DNA of 8,362 bases from an uncultured Collinsella sp. (GCA_902495545.1 CABUXM010000082.1:1-8362); one strand, 5' to 3'; positions 1 to 7,223 are shown, counted from the stretch's first letter. Translations and numbers: made by a program. The notes: generated by a model not told the origin, from the letters alone.

Positions 1-51
1 CAAGTTTCTGCGGCGCCCTCAACATGGTGCCGCATATCGAAAGGTAAAGAC

Positions 52-1251
<1,200 letters not shown>

Positions 1252-1323
1252 GCCCGGTGCATCCAGGCCCTCCCTTTGGGCGACTGCGGTATTGCCATCC
1301 TTTTGCCGCGGTCACATATAAGA

Positions 1324-1371
1324 CTCCCCTCCCGTCCACTGGGCGCAGTTCAGAGAGGGGAGCCTTTCTTT
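1324..1371 (+). terminator. Rho-independent terminator downstream of the ABC ATPase gene
   Basis: CTCCCCTC (1324-1331) pairs perfectly with GAGGGGAG (1355-1362) across a 23-nt loop, and the 3' arm is followed by the T-rich run CCTTTCTTTAT. It lies about 70 bp after the msmK stop codon. The 8-bp GC-rich stem and moderate T-tract suit a plus-strand terminator, although the loop is long. A weaker stem (ACTGCGG 1283-1289 with CCGCGGT 1306-1312) lies just before it. Confidence 0.7.
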
Positions 1372-1398
1372 ATGACGGGGTTGTCTGGTCGGTCGTTT

Positions 1399-1455
1399 GT
1401 CTCGATTTGTAACAAGTAGAGGATCGAATTGGCTTTAGATGTTACAGAACGAGAT
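1399..1455 (+). repeat. Array unit 1 (57-bp inverted repeat)
   Basis: Left arm GTCTCGATTTGTAACA (1399-1414), right arm TGTTACAGAACGAGAT (1440-1455). Read as plus-strand RNA, the stem has 13 Watson-Crick pairs, two G-U pairs and one A-A mismatch. Confidence 0.85.
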
Positions 1456-1478
1456 TGAGTTGAGCCGCCTGTCCTTCC

Positions 1479-1535
1479 GTCTCGATCTGTAACACGAAGG
1501 ACTGATTTCGGTAGTTACCTGTTACAGAACGAGAT
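1479..1535 (+). repeat. Array unit 2 (57-bp inverted repeat)
   Basis: Left arm GTCTCGATCTGTAACA (1479-1494), right arm TGTTACAGAACGAGAT (1520-1535, identical to the right arm of unit 1). As plus-strand RNA: 14 Watson-Crick pairs, one G-U pair and the same A-A mismatch as unit 1. Confidence 0.85.
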
Positions 1536-1558
1536 TGTTTTAGCCGGCTTATCCATTT

Positions 1559-1615
1559 GTCTCGATCTGTAACAGTAAGGGCGGATTTCGGACGTTAGAT
1601 GTTACAGATTGAGAT
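1559..1615 (+). repeat. Array unit 3 (57-bp inverted repeat)
   Basis: Left arm (1559-1574) is identical to that of unit 2; right arm TGTTACAGATTGAGAT (1600-1615). As plus-strand RNA all 16 positions pair, two of them as G-U. It is one of the two units without a true mismatch. Confidence 0.85.
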
Positions 1616-1639
1616 AAACCCTAGGGAAAGAACCGGTTT

Positions 1640-1696
1640 GTCTTGATCTGTAGCAGGTAGGACCGTTTTGGCCGAATAGGTGTTACAGATTGAGAC
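1640..1696 (+). repeat. Array unit 4 (57-bp inverted repeat)
   Basis: Left arm GTCTTGATCTGTAGCA (1640-1655), right arm TGTTACAGATTGAGAC (1681-1696). This is the most diverged left arm, yet as plus-strand RNA all 16 positions pair (13 Watson-Crick, three G-U). The linker before it is 24 nt rather than 23 and is unlike the first two; it contains the palindromes CCCTAGGG (1619-1626) and AACCGGTT (1631-1638). Confidence 0.85.
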
Positions 1697-1736
1697 GATT
1701 TAGTCGAGGCGGCTCACAGGGGCAACGCACGGGCAC

Positions 1737-1767
1737 AAAAAAACGGAGCCGCGTTGCCGCGACTCCG
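1737..1767 (-). terminator. Rho-independent terminator of glgP
   Basis: On the minus strand CGGAGTCGCG and CGCGGCTCCG form a 10-bp stem (one T-G pair) closed by a GCAA tetraloop and followed by seven Ts. It lies 29 bp after the glgP stop codon. This is a textbook intrinsic terminator for the minus-strand glucan operon. Confidence 0.93.
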
Positions 1768-1796
1768 CTTTCAAGAGGATGGGTAAGGGAATCGAA

Positions 1797-4064
1797 TTAG
1801 CTCAGGTGCCAGATCTCGTCGTTGTACTGGGAGATTGTGCGGTCGGAAGAGAAGGTGCCGGCGTTGGCGATGTTGATCAGCGCCTTGCGCATCCAAGCGT
1901 CCTGGTCCTCGTAGTCGGCTAGCACGCGCTCTTTGGTCTGGATGTACTCCTCAATGTCGAGCAGGGCCATAAACCAGTCCTTGCCCTTAATGTCGTCGTG
2001 CAGGCGCTGCAGGCGCTCGACGTTGCCGGTCGCCATAAAGGCCGGGTTGGTGATGAAGTCCACCAGCAGTTTAATGCCGGGCTTGCAGTAGAGCGCACCG
2101 ACGTTGTAGGTGCCGTCGGCGTAGAGCCGCTCGACCTGTTTGGACGAGGCACCAAAGGTGTAGATGTTCTCGTCGCCCACGAGCTCGGCAATCTCCACGT
2201 TGGCACCGTCGAGCGTGCACAGGGTCAAAGCGCCGTTGAGCATGAACTTCATGTTAGAAGTGCCGCTCGCCTCCTTGGAGGCCAGGCTGATCTGTTCGGA
2301 GATGTCGGCAGCGGGAATCACGCGCTCGGCGGCGGTGACGTTGTAGTTCTCGATCATGACGACCTGCAGGTAGGGAGCCACGTCGGGGTCGTTGGCAATC
2401 CACTGGGAAAGCGTCAGGATCAGATGGATGATGTCCTGGGCGATAGTGTAGGCAGGCGCTGCCTTGCCGCCAAAGATGATGGTGACGGGGTGCTTAGGTC
2501 TGTTACCGTTTTTGATGTCGAGGTACTTCCAGATGATGTAGAGCGCGAGCATCTGCTGGCGCTTGTACTCGTGGATACGCTTGACCTGAACATCGATGAT
2601 GGCGTTGGAGGGGATCGTCACACCCTGCTCGAGCGCCATGAACTGGCGCATGATGGTCTTTGCCTCGGCCTTGGTGGCGGCCAGGCGCTCAAGAATACTC
2701 TTATCGTCGGCGAAGTCGGCGAGCTTGCTCAAGTCGCCGGTGCTGCGCCAATCGGTACCGATCACATCGTCGAGTAGGCTGGCGAGCGCGGGGTTGGCTC
2801 CCTGGATCCAGCGGCGGAAGGTGATGCCGTTGGTCTTGTTGGAGAACTTCTCGGGGTAGATTTCGTAGAACGGATGAAGCTCGGTGTCCTCCAGGATTTT
2901 GGTGTGGAGTGCGGCGACGCCGTTGATGGAGAAGCCAAAGTGGATGTCCATGTGGGCCATGTGGACGGTGTCGTATTCGTCGATGATGGCAACGCGCGGG
3001 TCGTCGTGCTCGGCCTTTGCGATCTCATCGAGCTTGACGATAATGTCGGCGATGGCAGGGGAGACCTTCTGCAGGCTGGTGAGCGGCCACTTTTCGAGCG
3101 CCTCGGCAAGAATCGTGTGGTTAGTGTAGGCGACCATGGAGCGTACGATGGTCACGGCCTCGTCAAACTCGATGTCGTGCTTGGTGGTGAGCAAGCGAAT
3201 GAGCTCGGGGATGATCATGGTGGGGTGCGTGTCGTTAATCTGGACCACGGCGTAGTCGGCCAGATCGTGCAGGTTGCTGCCGCGCTCGATGGCCTCGTCG
3301 ATCAGGAGCTGGGCGGCGTTGCTCACCATGAAGTATTCCTGGTAGATGCGAAGCAGGCGGCCCTGCTCGTCAGAATCGTCGGGGTAGAGGAACAAGGTGA
3401 GGTTCTTGGCGATCTCGGTCTTGTCGAAGTCGATGGAGCTGCCGGGTACCAGGCCGTCGTCGACACTCGCCAGGTCGAACAGGCGCAGGCGATTCTTGGC
3501 GGGCTGGCCATAGCCAGGCACGTCGATGTTGACGAGCTTGGAGGTGACGGCAAAGTCGCCGAACTCAACAGTGTAGGAGCGGTCGTCATCGATCAGGATA
3601 TCCTGCTCGCCGAGCCACTCGTCGGGGACGGCCTTCTGCTGATTGTCGACAAAGCGCTGACGGAACAGGCCGTAATGGTAGTTGAGGCCCACGCCGTCGC
3701 CGGTCAGGCCCAACGTGGCGATGGAATCCAGGAAGCACGCGGCCAGGCGGCCCAGGCCGCCGTTACCGAGCGACGGCTCGACCTCAAACTCCTCAATTTT
3801 ATTGAGGTCGTGGCCCGCGGCGGTGAGCTGGTCCTTAACCTCGCCATAGATACCGAGGTCGATCATGTTGTTGATGAGCAGCTTGCCGATCAAGAATTCG
3901 GCGGAGATGTAATAGAGCTTTTTCTTGCCATTGTTGAGCGGGCAGGCGGCTGAGCGCTCCTGCACGAGCTTAACAAGCAGTTTGTAAATGCGACGGTCAT
4001 CGAGCTGCTCGAGCGAGATGCCAAAAGACTGCTCGGCAAGTTCTGCAAGATCGATACGGGGCAT
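1797..4064 (-). CDS. glgP: Glycogen/maltodextrin (alpha-glucan) phosphorylase, GT35 family
   Basis: A cytoplasmic PLP-dependent enzyme that phosphorolyses terminal alpha-1,4 bonds of glycogen or maltodextrin to glucose-1-phosphate. The 755 residues carry the family landmarks: EPSLGNGGLGRLAACFLDS at about 97-115, QINDTHPTMIIPELIRLL at 275-292, KTNGITFRRW at 410-419, DVQVKRIHEYKRQ at 491-503 (K495, R496 and K501 correspond to the phosphate/cofactor-site residues of animal phosphorylase), GGKAAPAY at 532-539, and EASGTSNMKF with K606 as the PLP-binding lysine. The frame is open for 149 more codons upstream, but those residues are low-complexity shadow translation; the chosen ATG starts MPRIDLAEL and has AGGAGG 4 nt upstream. 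It is shorter than the E. coli enzymes (about 800-815), missing mainly N-terminal regulatory-type sequence; a compact form in this group is expected. It lies downstream of malQ on the same strand, so both likely act in glucan degradation. It could equally be named malP; substrate preference cannot be read here. Confidence 0.95.
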   Translation of the reverse strand: MPRIDLAELAEQSFGISLEQLDDRRIYKLLVKLVQERSAACPLNNGKKKLYYISAEFLIGKLLINNMIDLGIYGEVKDQLTAAGHDLNKIEEFEVEPSLGNGGLGRLAACFLDSIATLGLTGDGVGLNYHYGLFRQRFVDNQQKAVPDEWLGEQDILIDDDRSYTVEFGDFAVTSKLVNIDVPGYGQPAKNRLRLFDLASVDDGLVPGSSIDFDKTEIAKNLTLFLYPDDSDEQGRLLRIYQEYFMVSNAAQLLIDEAIERGSNLHDLADYAVVQINDTHPTMIIPELIRLLTTKHDIEFDEAVTIVRSMVAYTNHTILAEALEKWPLTSLQKVSPAIADIIVKLDEIAKAEHDDPRVAIIDEYDTVHMAHMDIHFGFSINGVAALHTKILEDTELHPFYEIYPEKFSNKTNGITFRRWIQGANPALASLLDDVIGTDWRSTGDLSKLADFADDKSILERLAATKAEAKTIMRQFMALEQGVTIPSNAIIDVQVKRIHEYKRQQMLALYIIWKYLDIKNGNRPKHPVTIIFGGKAAPAYTIAQDIIHLILTLSQWIANDPDVAPYLQVVMIENYNVTAAERVIPAADISEQISLASKEASGTSNMKFMLNGALTLCTLDGANVEIAELVGDENIYTFGASSKQVERLYADGTYNVGALYCKPGIKLLVDFITNPAFMATGNVERLQRLHDDIKGKDWFMALLDIEEYIQTKERVLADYEDQDAWMRKALINIANAGTFSSDRTISQYNDEIWHLS

Positions 4065-4068
4065 GTTT

Positions 4069-4074
4069 CCTCCT
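4069..4074 (-). promoter_or_regulatory. Ribosome binding site that fixes the glgP start
   Basis: AGGAGG on the minus strand, followed by AAAC and then the ATG at 4064. This strong Shine-Dalgarno sequence decides the start against the much longer open frame reaching 4511, whose upstream part overlaps malQ in another frame. Confidence 0.9.
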
Positions 4075-4091
4075 GTAATGGGTTGATTACA
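4074..4091 (-). promoter_or_regulatory. Small inverted repeat abutting the glgP ribosome binding site
   Basis: TGTAAT (4074-4079) and ATTACA (4086-4091) form a perfect 6-bp inverted repeat with a 6-nt centre; its last base on the minus strand is the first A of AGGAGG. It could be an operator or a weak 5'-leader hairpin limiting ribosome access. The symmetry is seen; the function is inferred. Confidence 0.4.
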
Positions 4092-4104
4092 TGTCTGCAA
4101 TTCA

Positions 4105-4145
4105 TAAGAAGCCCGCGCGAGGGGATTGGGGTGGCCTCGCGCGGG
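4105..4145 (-). terminator. GC-rich hairpin between malQ and glgP (possible leaky terminator or attenuator)
   Basis: CCCGCGCGAGG (4112-4122 on the plus strand) and CCTCGCGCGGG (4135-4145) form a perfect 11-bp stem with a 12-nt loop. Reading malQ to glgP, it is followed by CTTCTTAT, a poor T-tract, so termination is probably partial. It lies 47 bp after the malQ stop codon. It may end part of the malQ transcripts, or protect the processed 3' end of malQ and set different levels of the two enzymes. Confidence 0.6.
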
Positions 4146-4192
4146 TAAGCAAGCGCGTCCGCACGGTGTGGTGGGGTCGGGCGCGGTGGCTC

Positions 4193-5698
4193 CTATTGGG
4201 GAAGCTCGATTTCGGCTTCCGATGGGATGCGGAAGTAGGTCTCGGTCCAGTCGGTTAGCTTGTGCTCGAGCTCGCGGGTGATGGCACCATCGAGCATGCG
4301 CCAGGCCCAGTTGCCGCCTAGGGTGGCGGGGGTGTTGATACGCGCCTCGTTGCCCAGATTGAGCAGGTCCTGCATGGTGTAAATGCAGGTATCGCTCACG
4401 CTGGCGGCGATGGTTCGGTTGAGCGCGTCGGCTATGGACTCGCCTGCCTGCTGGTGGGTGTACAGGGCTGCCTGCTCGCGCTGACGCGGAGTGGCCGTAC
4501 CCTCGAACCAACCGCGCGCCGTCTCGTTGTCGTGCGTGCCTACATAGGCGACGGTATTGGCGATATAGTTATGCGGCAGGTAATACGAGTTGGTGCCCTC
4601 AAAGGCAAACTGCAAGATCTTCATGCCGGGGAAGCCCGAGGTGTCGCGCATATCGATGACGCCGGGGGTAAGGAAGCCCAGGTCCTCGGCGATAATAGGC
4701 AGCGTGCCGAGCTTTTCCTCGAGCGTCTTGAAGAGCTTGAGGCCGGGACCCTGTGTCCACGAACCGTAGGACGAGTCGGGCGAGGAGAACGGCACCTCCC
4801 AGTAGGCCTCGAAGCCACGGAAGTGGTCCAGACGAATAACGTCGTACATGTTGAGTGCGGCGCGGATGCGGCCTTCCCACCAGGAGAAGCCGTCTGCTTC
4901 CATGGCATCCCAGTCATAGATGGGATTGCCCCAGTACTGGCCGGTGGCGGAGAACTGATCAGGCGGTGTGCCGGCGACACTGACGGGGTTGCCGGCGGCG
5001 TCGATCTTAAAGAGCTCGGGGCTTGCCCACATTTCGACGGAATCACGCGAGACGTAGATGGGCAAATCGCCGATGATCAGGATATCGCGCTCGTTGGCAT
5101 AGGCCTTGAGGCGGCTCCACTGGCGGTCGAAGAAATACTGCGTCATCTGGTGATAGAACATGCGCGCGGGATGGGCGGCGCAGACCTTGGCGGATGCTTC
5201 GCCGCGGGTGCGCAGCTCTGCGGGCCACTCCCAAAAGGCCTTGAGTCCGCACTCCTCTTTGACGGTCATGAACTCGCAGTAGGGAATGAGCCAGTCTTCG
5301 TTTGCCTGGACAAAGTCGTCGAAATCGGCTGGCTTGTTGGAGGCGAAGCGTTCGGCGGCACGGTCGAGAATCTGGCGGCGACCGCTAAAAATCGCGCCAT
5401 AGTCAACGTTGTTGGGATCGGAGCCCAGATACACACCGTCGATATCGCGCTGCTCCAGATACCCGGCCTCGATAAGCTCGGCAAAGTCGATGAAATTGGG
5501 GTTGCCCGCACGGGCTGAGAACGACTGATAGGGCGAGTCGCCATAGCTCGTCGTCGTAAGGGGCAGAATCTGCCAATAATGTTGTTTGCACGAGACGAGG
5601 AAATCGACAAAGTCGTAGGCATTCCAGCCAAAGCCGCCGATGCCGTACGGTCCGGGCAGGGACGAGATGGGCATGAGAACACCGCTTGCACGCTCCAT
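4193..5698 (-). CDS. malQ: 4-alpha-glucanotransferase (amylomaltase), GH77
   Basis: A cytoplasmic disproportionating enzyme that moves alpha-1,4-glucan segments between maltodextrins, supplying longer chains for phosphorylase and releasing glucose. From MERASGVLMPISSLPGPYGIGGFG the protein is 501 residues, the usual length of the compact GH77 type (E. coli MalQ is about 694). Visible motifs: SPYQSFSARAGNP at 55-67, VIRLDHFRGFEAYW with nucleophile D291, IIAEDLG with acid/base E338, and YVGTHDNETARGW with D390; spacing closely follows the Thermus enzyme (D293, E340, D395). The start is chosen by family N-terminus; the ribosome site is weak (GGTGAG 7 nt upstream). GTG at 5710 (VSTSMERASG) is an alternative with AGAAGG just ahead. 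The open frame up to 5860 crosses the putative promoter and is not coding. It is followed by glgP, 128 bp downstream on the same strand, and is likely co-transcribed at least in part. Confidence 0.95.
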   Translation of the reverse strand: MERASGVLMPISSLPGPYGIGGFGWNAYDFVDFLVSCKQHYWQILPLTTTSYGDSPYQSFSARAGNPNFIDFAELIEAGYLEQRDIDGVYLGSDPNNVDYGAIFSGRRQILDRAAERFASNKPADFDDFVQANEDWLIPYCEFMTVKEECGLKAFWEWPAELRTRGEASAKVCAAHPARMFYHQMTQYFFDRQWSRLKAYANERDILIIGDLPIYVSRDSVEMWASPELFKIDAAGNPVSVAGTPPDQFSATGQYWGNPIYDWDAMEADGFSWWEGRIRAALNMYDVIRLDHFRGFEAYWEVPFSSPDSSYGSWTQGPGLKLFKTLEEKLGTLPIIAEDLGFLTPGVIDMRDTSGFPGMKILQFAFEGTNSYYLPHNYIANTVAYVGTHDNETARGWFEGTATPRQREQAALYTHQQAGESIADALNRTIAASVSDTCIYTMQDLLNLGNEARINTPATLGGNWAWRMLDGAITRELEHKLTDWTETYFRIPSEAEIELPQ

Positions 5699-5782
5699 GG
5701 ATGTGCTCACCAACCTTCTTGTTGTGGGATCGGCCTGCAGATGGGTGAACAGCCCGCCCCGAGTTTTAGAGTCGATGTCCCT

Positions 5783-5812
5783 ATTGTAGAACATGTTGTT
5801 TAAACATGTATA
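5783..5812 (-). promoter_or_regulatory. Putative malQ promoter with internal palindromic operator
   Basis: On the minus strand, TACAAT (5783-5788) is a good -10 hexamer, with TATACA (5807-5812) as a -35 (4 of 6) at 18-bp spacing. The spacer overlaps a perfect inverted repeat ACATGTT-GTTTA-AACATGT (5791-5809), which also contains the 10-bp palindrome TGTTTAAACA (5797-5806). A symmetric site between -35 and -10 suggests repression, perhaps by a sugar-responsive LacI- or GntR-type regulator. The predicted start of transcription is about 75-80 nt upstream of the malQ ATG. The hexamers and symmetry are seen; the role is inferred. Confidence 0.55.
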
Positions 5813-5861
5813 GGTGAGATTAAAAAGTTGCCACGTTTTCGGTAAATGGTTGCGCGCCATG

Positions 5862-5894
5862 AAAAAACCCCGGTCTCACATCGTGAGATCGGGG
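5862..5894 (-). terminator. Rho-independent terminator of galE
   Basis: On the minus strand CCCCGATCTCAC and GTGAGACCGGGG form a 12-bp stem with one A-C mismatch and a 3-nt loop, followed directly by TTTTTTC. It starts 24 bp after the galE stop codon. It separates galE from malQ, so malQ probably depends on its own promoter. Confidence 0.9.
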
Positions 5895-5917
5895 CAAGAA
5901 CGGTTTGTAGGTTTTTG

Positions 5918-6979
5918 CTACTCGGCGTCGGCGAAGCCGTTGGGGTTATGGCTCTGCCAATTCCAGCTGTCGCGGCACATGTCCGCGATATCGTACTGGG
6001 CTTTCCATCCCATCATGCGCTCGGCCTTGGAGGCATCGCACCAGTTGGCGGCGATATCGCCGGCACGGCGCTCGCGAATCACGTAGGGCAGCTCCTTGCC
6101 GCACGCCTTGGAGAAGGCAGCGACGACCTCGAGCACCGAGGTGCCGGTACCGGTGCCCAGGTTAAAGATCTCGACGCCGGTTTTGCCGTTCATCCAGTTG
6201 AGGGCGGCAACGTGACCAGATGCCAGGTCGCACACGTGGATGTAGTCGCGCACGCCGGTGCCGTCGGGGGTGGGGTAGTCGTTGCCAAAGACCTGAACGG
6301 CCTCGAGCTTGCCCACAGCGACCTGGGCGACATAGGGAACCAGGTTGTTGGGGATGCCCTTGGGGTCCTCGCCGATCAAGCCTGACGGATGGGCACCGAT
6401 GGGGTTGAAGTAACGGAGCAGCACGACGTCCCACTCGGGGTCGGCGGTGTGGACATCCATGAGGATCTGCTCAATCATCCACTTGGTCCAACCGTAGGGG
6501 TTGGTCGCGGGCTTCTTGGGGTCTTCCTCGGTGACAGGCGGATTGTCCGGATCGCCGTAGACGGTCGAGGAGCTCGAGAAGATGATGGACTTGCAGCCAT
6601 GGTTGCGCATGACGTCAATGAGCACCAGGGTGTTCTCGATATTGTTGTGGTAGTACTCGACGGGCTTGCTCACCGATTCGCCGACGGCCTTAAAGCCGGC
6701 GAAGTGGATGACGCGGTCGATCTGGTGGGTATCGAAGATCTTGTTCATCGCATCGCGGTCGAGCACGTTGGCCTCGTAGAAGGTGAGGTTCTTGGCGGCC
6801 TCGTCGCCCACGATGGTCTTGACGCGGTCGATGGCGACGGCGCTGGAGTTGGAGAGGTCATCGACAACGACGACCTGGTAGCCGCCCTCGAGCAGCTGAA
6901 CGACGGTATGGGAACCGATGAAGCCGGCACCGCCGGTAACGAGGACGCAGGTGTCTTTGGGGTCGAGTGCTTGGGACAT
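5918..6979 (-). CDS. galE: UDP-glucose 4-epimerase
   Basis: An NAD-dependent short-chain dehydrogenase/reductase that interconverts UDP-glucose and UDP-galactose, the last step of the Leloir pathway and the source of UDP-galactose for surface glycans. From MSQALDPKDTCVLVTGG it has 353 residues (E. coli GalE 338). Seen in order: Rossmann motif GGAGFIG at 16-22, D40-D41 after the second strand, HFAGFKAVGES at 92-102, SSSSTVYG at 135-142 with the catalytic serine, YGWTK with Y162 and K166 as the catalytic pair, YFNPIGAHPSGLIGEDP at 190-206, DGTGVRDYIHVCDLA at 239-253, FNLGTGTGTSVLEV at 272-285, and GDIAANWCDASKA near 307-319. The ATG has TAGGAGA 4 nt upstream. The frame continues 90 codons further upstream through the promoter region, which is not coding. 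It has its own terminator and no galK or galT beside it. It is divergent from the hydrolase gene at 7250. Confidence 0.96.
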   Translation of the reverse strand: MSQALDPKDTCVLVTGGAGFIGSHTVVQLLEGGYQVVVVDDLSNSSAVAIDRVKTIVGDEAAKNLTFYEANVLDRDAMNKIFDTHQIDRVIHFAGFKAVGESVSKPVEYYHNNIENTLVLIDVMRNHGCKSIIFSSSSTVYGDPDNPPVTEEDPKKPATNPYGWTKWMIEQILMDVHTADPEWDVVLLRYFNPIGAHPSGLIGEDPKGIPNNLVPYVAQVAVGKLEAVQVFGNDYPTPDGTGVRDYIHVCDLASGHVAALNWMNGKTGVEIFNLGTGTGTSVLEVVAAFSKACGKELPYVIRERRAGDIAANWCDASKAERMMGWKAQYDIADMCRDSWNWQSHNPNGFADAE

Positions 6980-7016
6980 GTAGTCTCCTATCGAATCAGG
7001 AACACTTCTTGAGGGG

Positions 7017-7043
7017 AGTATAGCGCAGCTAGGTACGGTGCAA
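7017..7043 (-). promoter_or_regulatory. Putative galE promoter
   Basis: On the minus strand, TATACT (7017-7022) is a good -10 with TTGCAC (7038-7043) as -35, but at a short 15-bp spacing. It would give a leader of about 30 nt before the galE ATG. The -10 is convincing; the -35 assignment is tentative. Confidence 0.45.
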
Positions 7044-7176
7044 CTGTTTGACACAATGAAAAGCAGAGTAATGATGTTAACGTACTCATAAGACGGGAAT
7101 ACATAACGGTTTCTTGGTAATTCCAGGCCGTGCGCATGCCGCCGGCCGTGCGGTTTTCTGCCGTTCGTGGAAATCG

Positions 7177-7204
7177 TTGGGATGCGTCGGATGTACGGTA
7201 ATAT
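7177..7204 (+). promoter_or_regulatory. Putative promoter of the cell-wall hydrolase gene
   Basis: TTGGGA (7177-7182) and TAATAT (7199-7204) at 16-bp spacing, about 45 bp upstream of the ATG at 7250. The rest of the 270-bp divergent gap holds a 9-bp direct repeat GGCCGTGCG (7126-7134, 7144-7152) and no recognisable riboswitch or RNA gene. Confidence 0.45.
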
Positions 7205-7205
7205 G

Positions 7206-7223
7206 TATGTCTTGAGCGACATA
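7206..7223 (+). promoter_or_regulatory. Inverted repeat at the predicted transcription start of the hydrolase gene
   Basis: TATGTC-TTGAGC-GACATA is a perfect 6-bp inverted repeat immediately downstream of the putative -10. It could be an operator or a small leader hairpin. Short symmetric sequences of this size also arise by chance. Confidence 0.25.

Larger units (their letters stand above)
1399..1696. repeat. Tandem array of four 57-bp inverted-repeat units, period 80-81 bp
   Basis: The stretch contains no credible gene. It holds four copies of a unit built as 16-bp left arm, 25-nt centre, 16-bp right arm: 1399-1455, 1479-1535, 1559-1615 and 1640-1696. The left-arm consensus is GTCTCGATCTGTAACA and the right arm is its imperfect reverse complement, TGTTACAGAWYGAGAT. 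Left arms start at 1399, 1479, 1559 and 1640; linkers between units are 23, 23 and 24 nt. The centres are related but diverged: all four share AG at centre positions 4-5 and TA at 22-23, and two contain GGATTTCGG or close variants. The first two linkers match at about 12 of 23 positions, so the array probably arose by duplication of an 80-bp block. It sits between the converging terminators of msmK and glgP. Function unknown: an array of RNA hairpins, a DNA-binding array, or a cluster of small palindromic repeat elements are all possible. Confidence 0.9.

Noticed and set aside
3..47. End of an upstream gene stopping at TAA 45-47, just before msmK
   Set aside because: Only 14 codons are visible in that frame, all plus frames are open there, and nothing recognisable is encoded. 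A tight operon junction is possible but unsupported.
1399..1696. CRISPR array (16-bp repeats with 23-25 nt spacers)
   Set aside because: Successive repeats alternate in orientation, are shorter than CRISPR repeats, and the intervening sequences are related to each other rather than unique. No cas gene is in view.
1399..1696. Integron attC sites (57-bp imperfect inverted repeats)
   Set aside because: The arms lack the RYYYAAC/GTTRRRY core sites, and there are no gene cassettes between units.
1399..1696. Miniature transposons with terminal inverted repeats
   Set aside because: No target-site duplications are visible around any unit, and the constant 80-bp period fits tandem duplication better than repeated insertion.
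2874..3953. Long plus-strand open frame opposite glgP (359 codons), and a similar one at 4454-5518 opposite malQ
   Set aside because: Both are Val/Gly/Asp/Leu-rich antisense shadows without motifs; the minus-strand genes are complete and unmistakable.
4065..4511. N-terminal extension of glgP by 149 codons
   Set aside because: The extension overlaps the 3' part of malQ in another frame and is low-complexity, while the internal ATG has AGGAGG and begins the family-like N-terminus.
5699..5860. Longer malQ reading frame starting at 5860
   Set aside because: It crosses the putative promoter and operator and touches the region beside the galE terminator; the family N-terminus begins at 5698.
7048..7074. 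Second plus-strand promoter (TTGACA at 7048-7053)
   Set aside because: The -35 is perfect, but only weak -10 candidates follow (TAATGA at 15 bp, ATGATG at 17 bp), and a better-placed promoter lies nearer the gene.
7126..7152. Direct repeat GGCCGTGCG (twice, 18 bp apart) in the galE/hydrolase gap
   Set aside because: Only two copies of a GC-rich 9-mer and no clear relation to either promoter; chance is likely.
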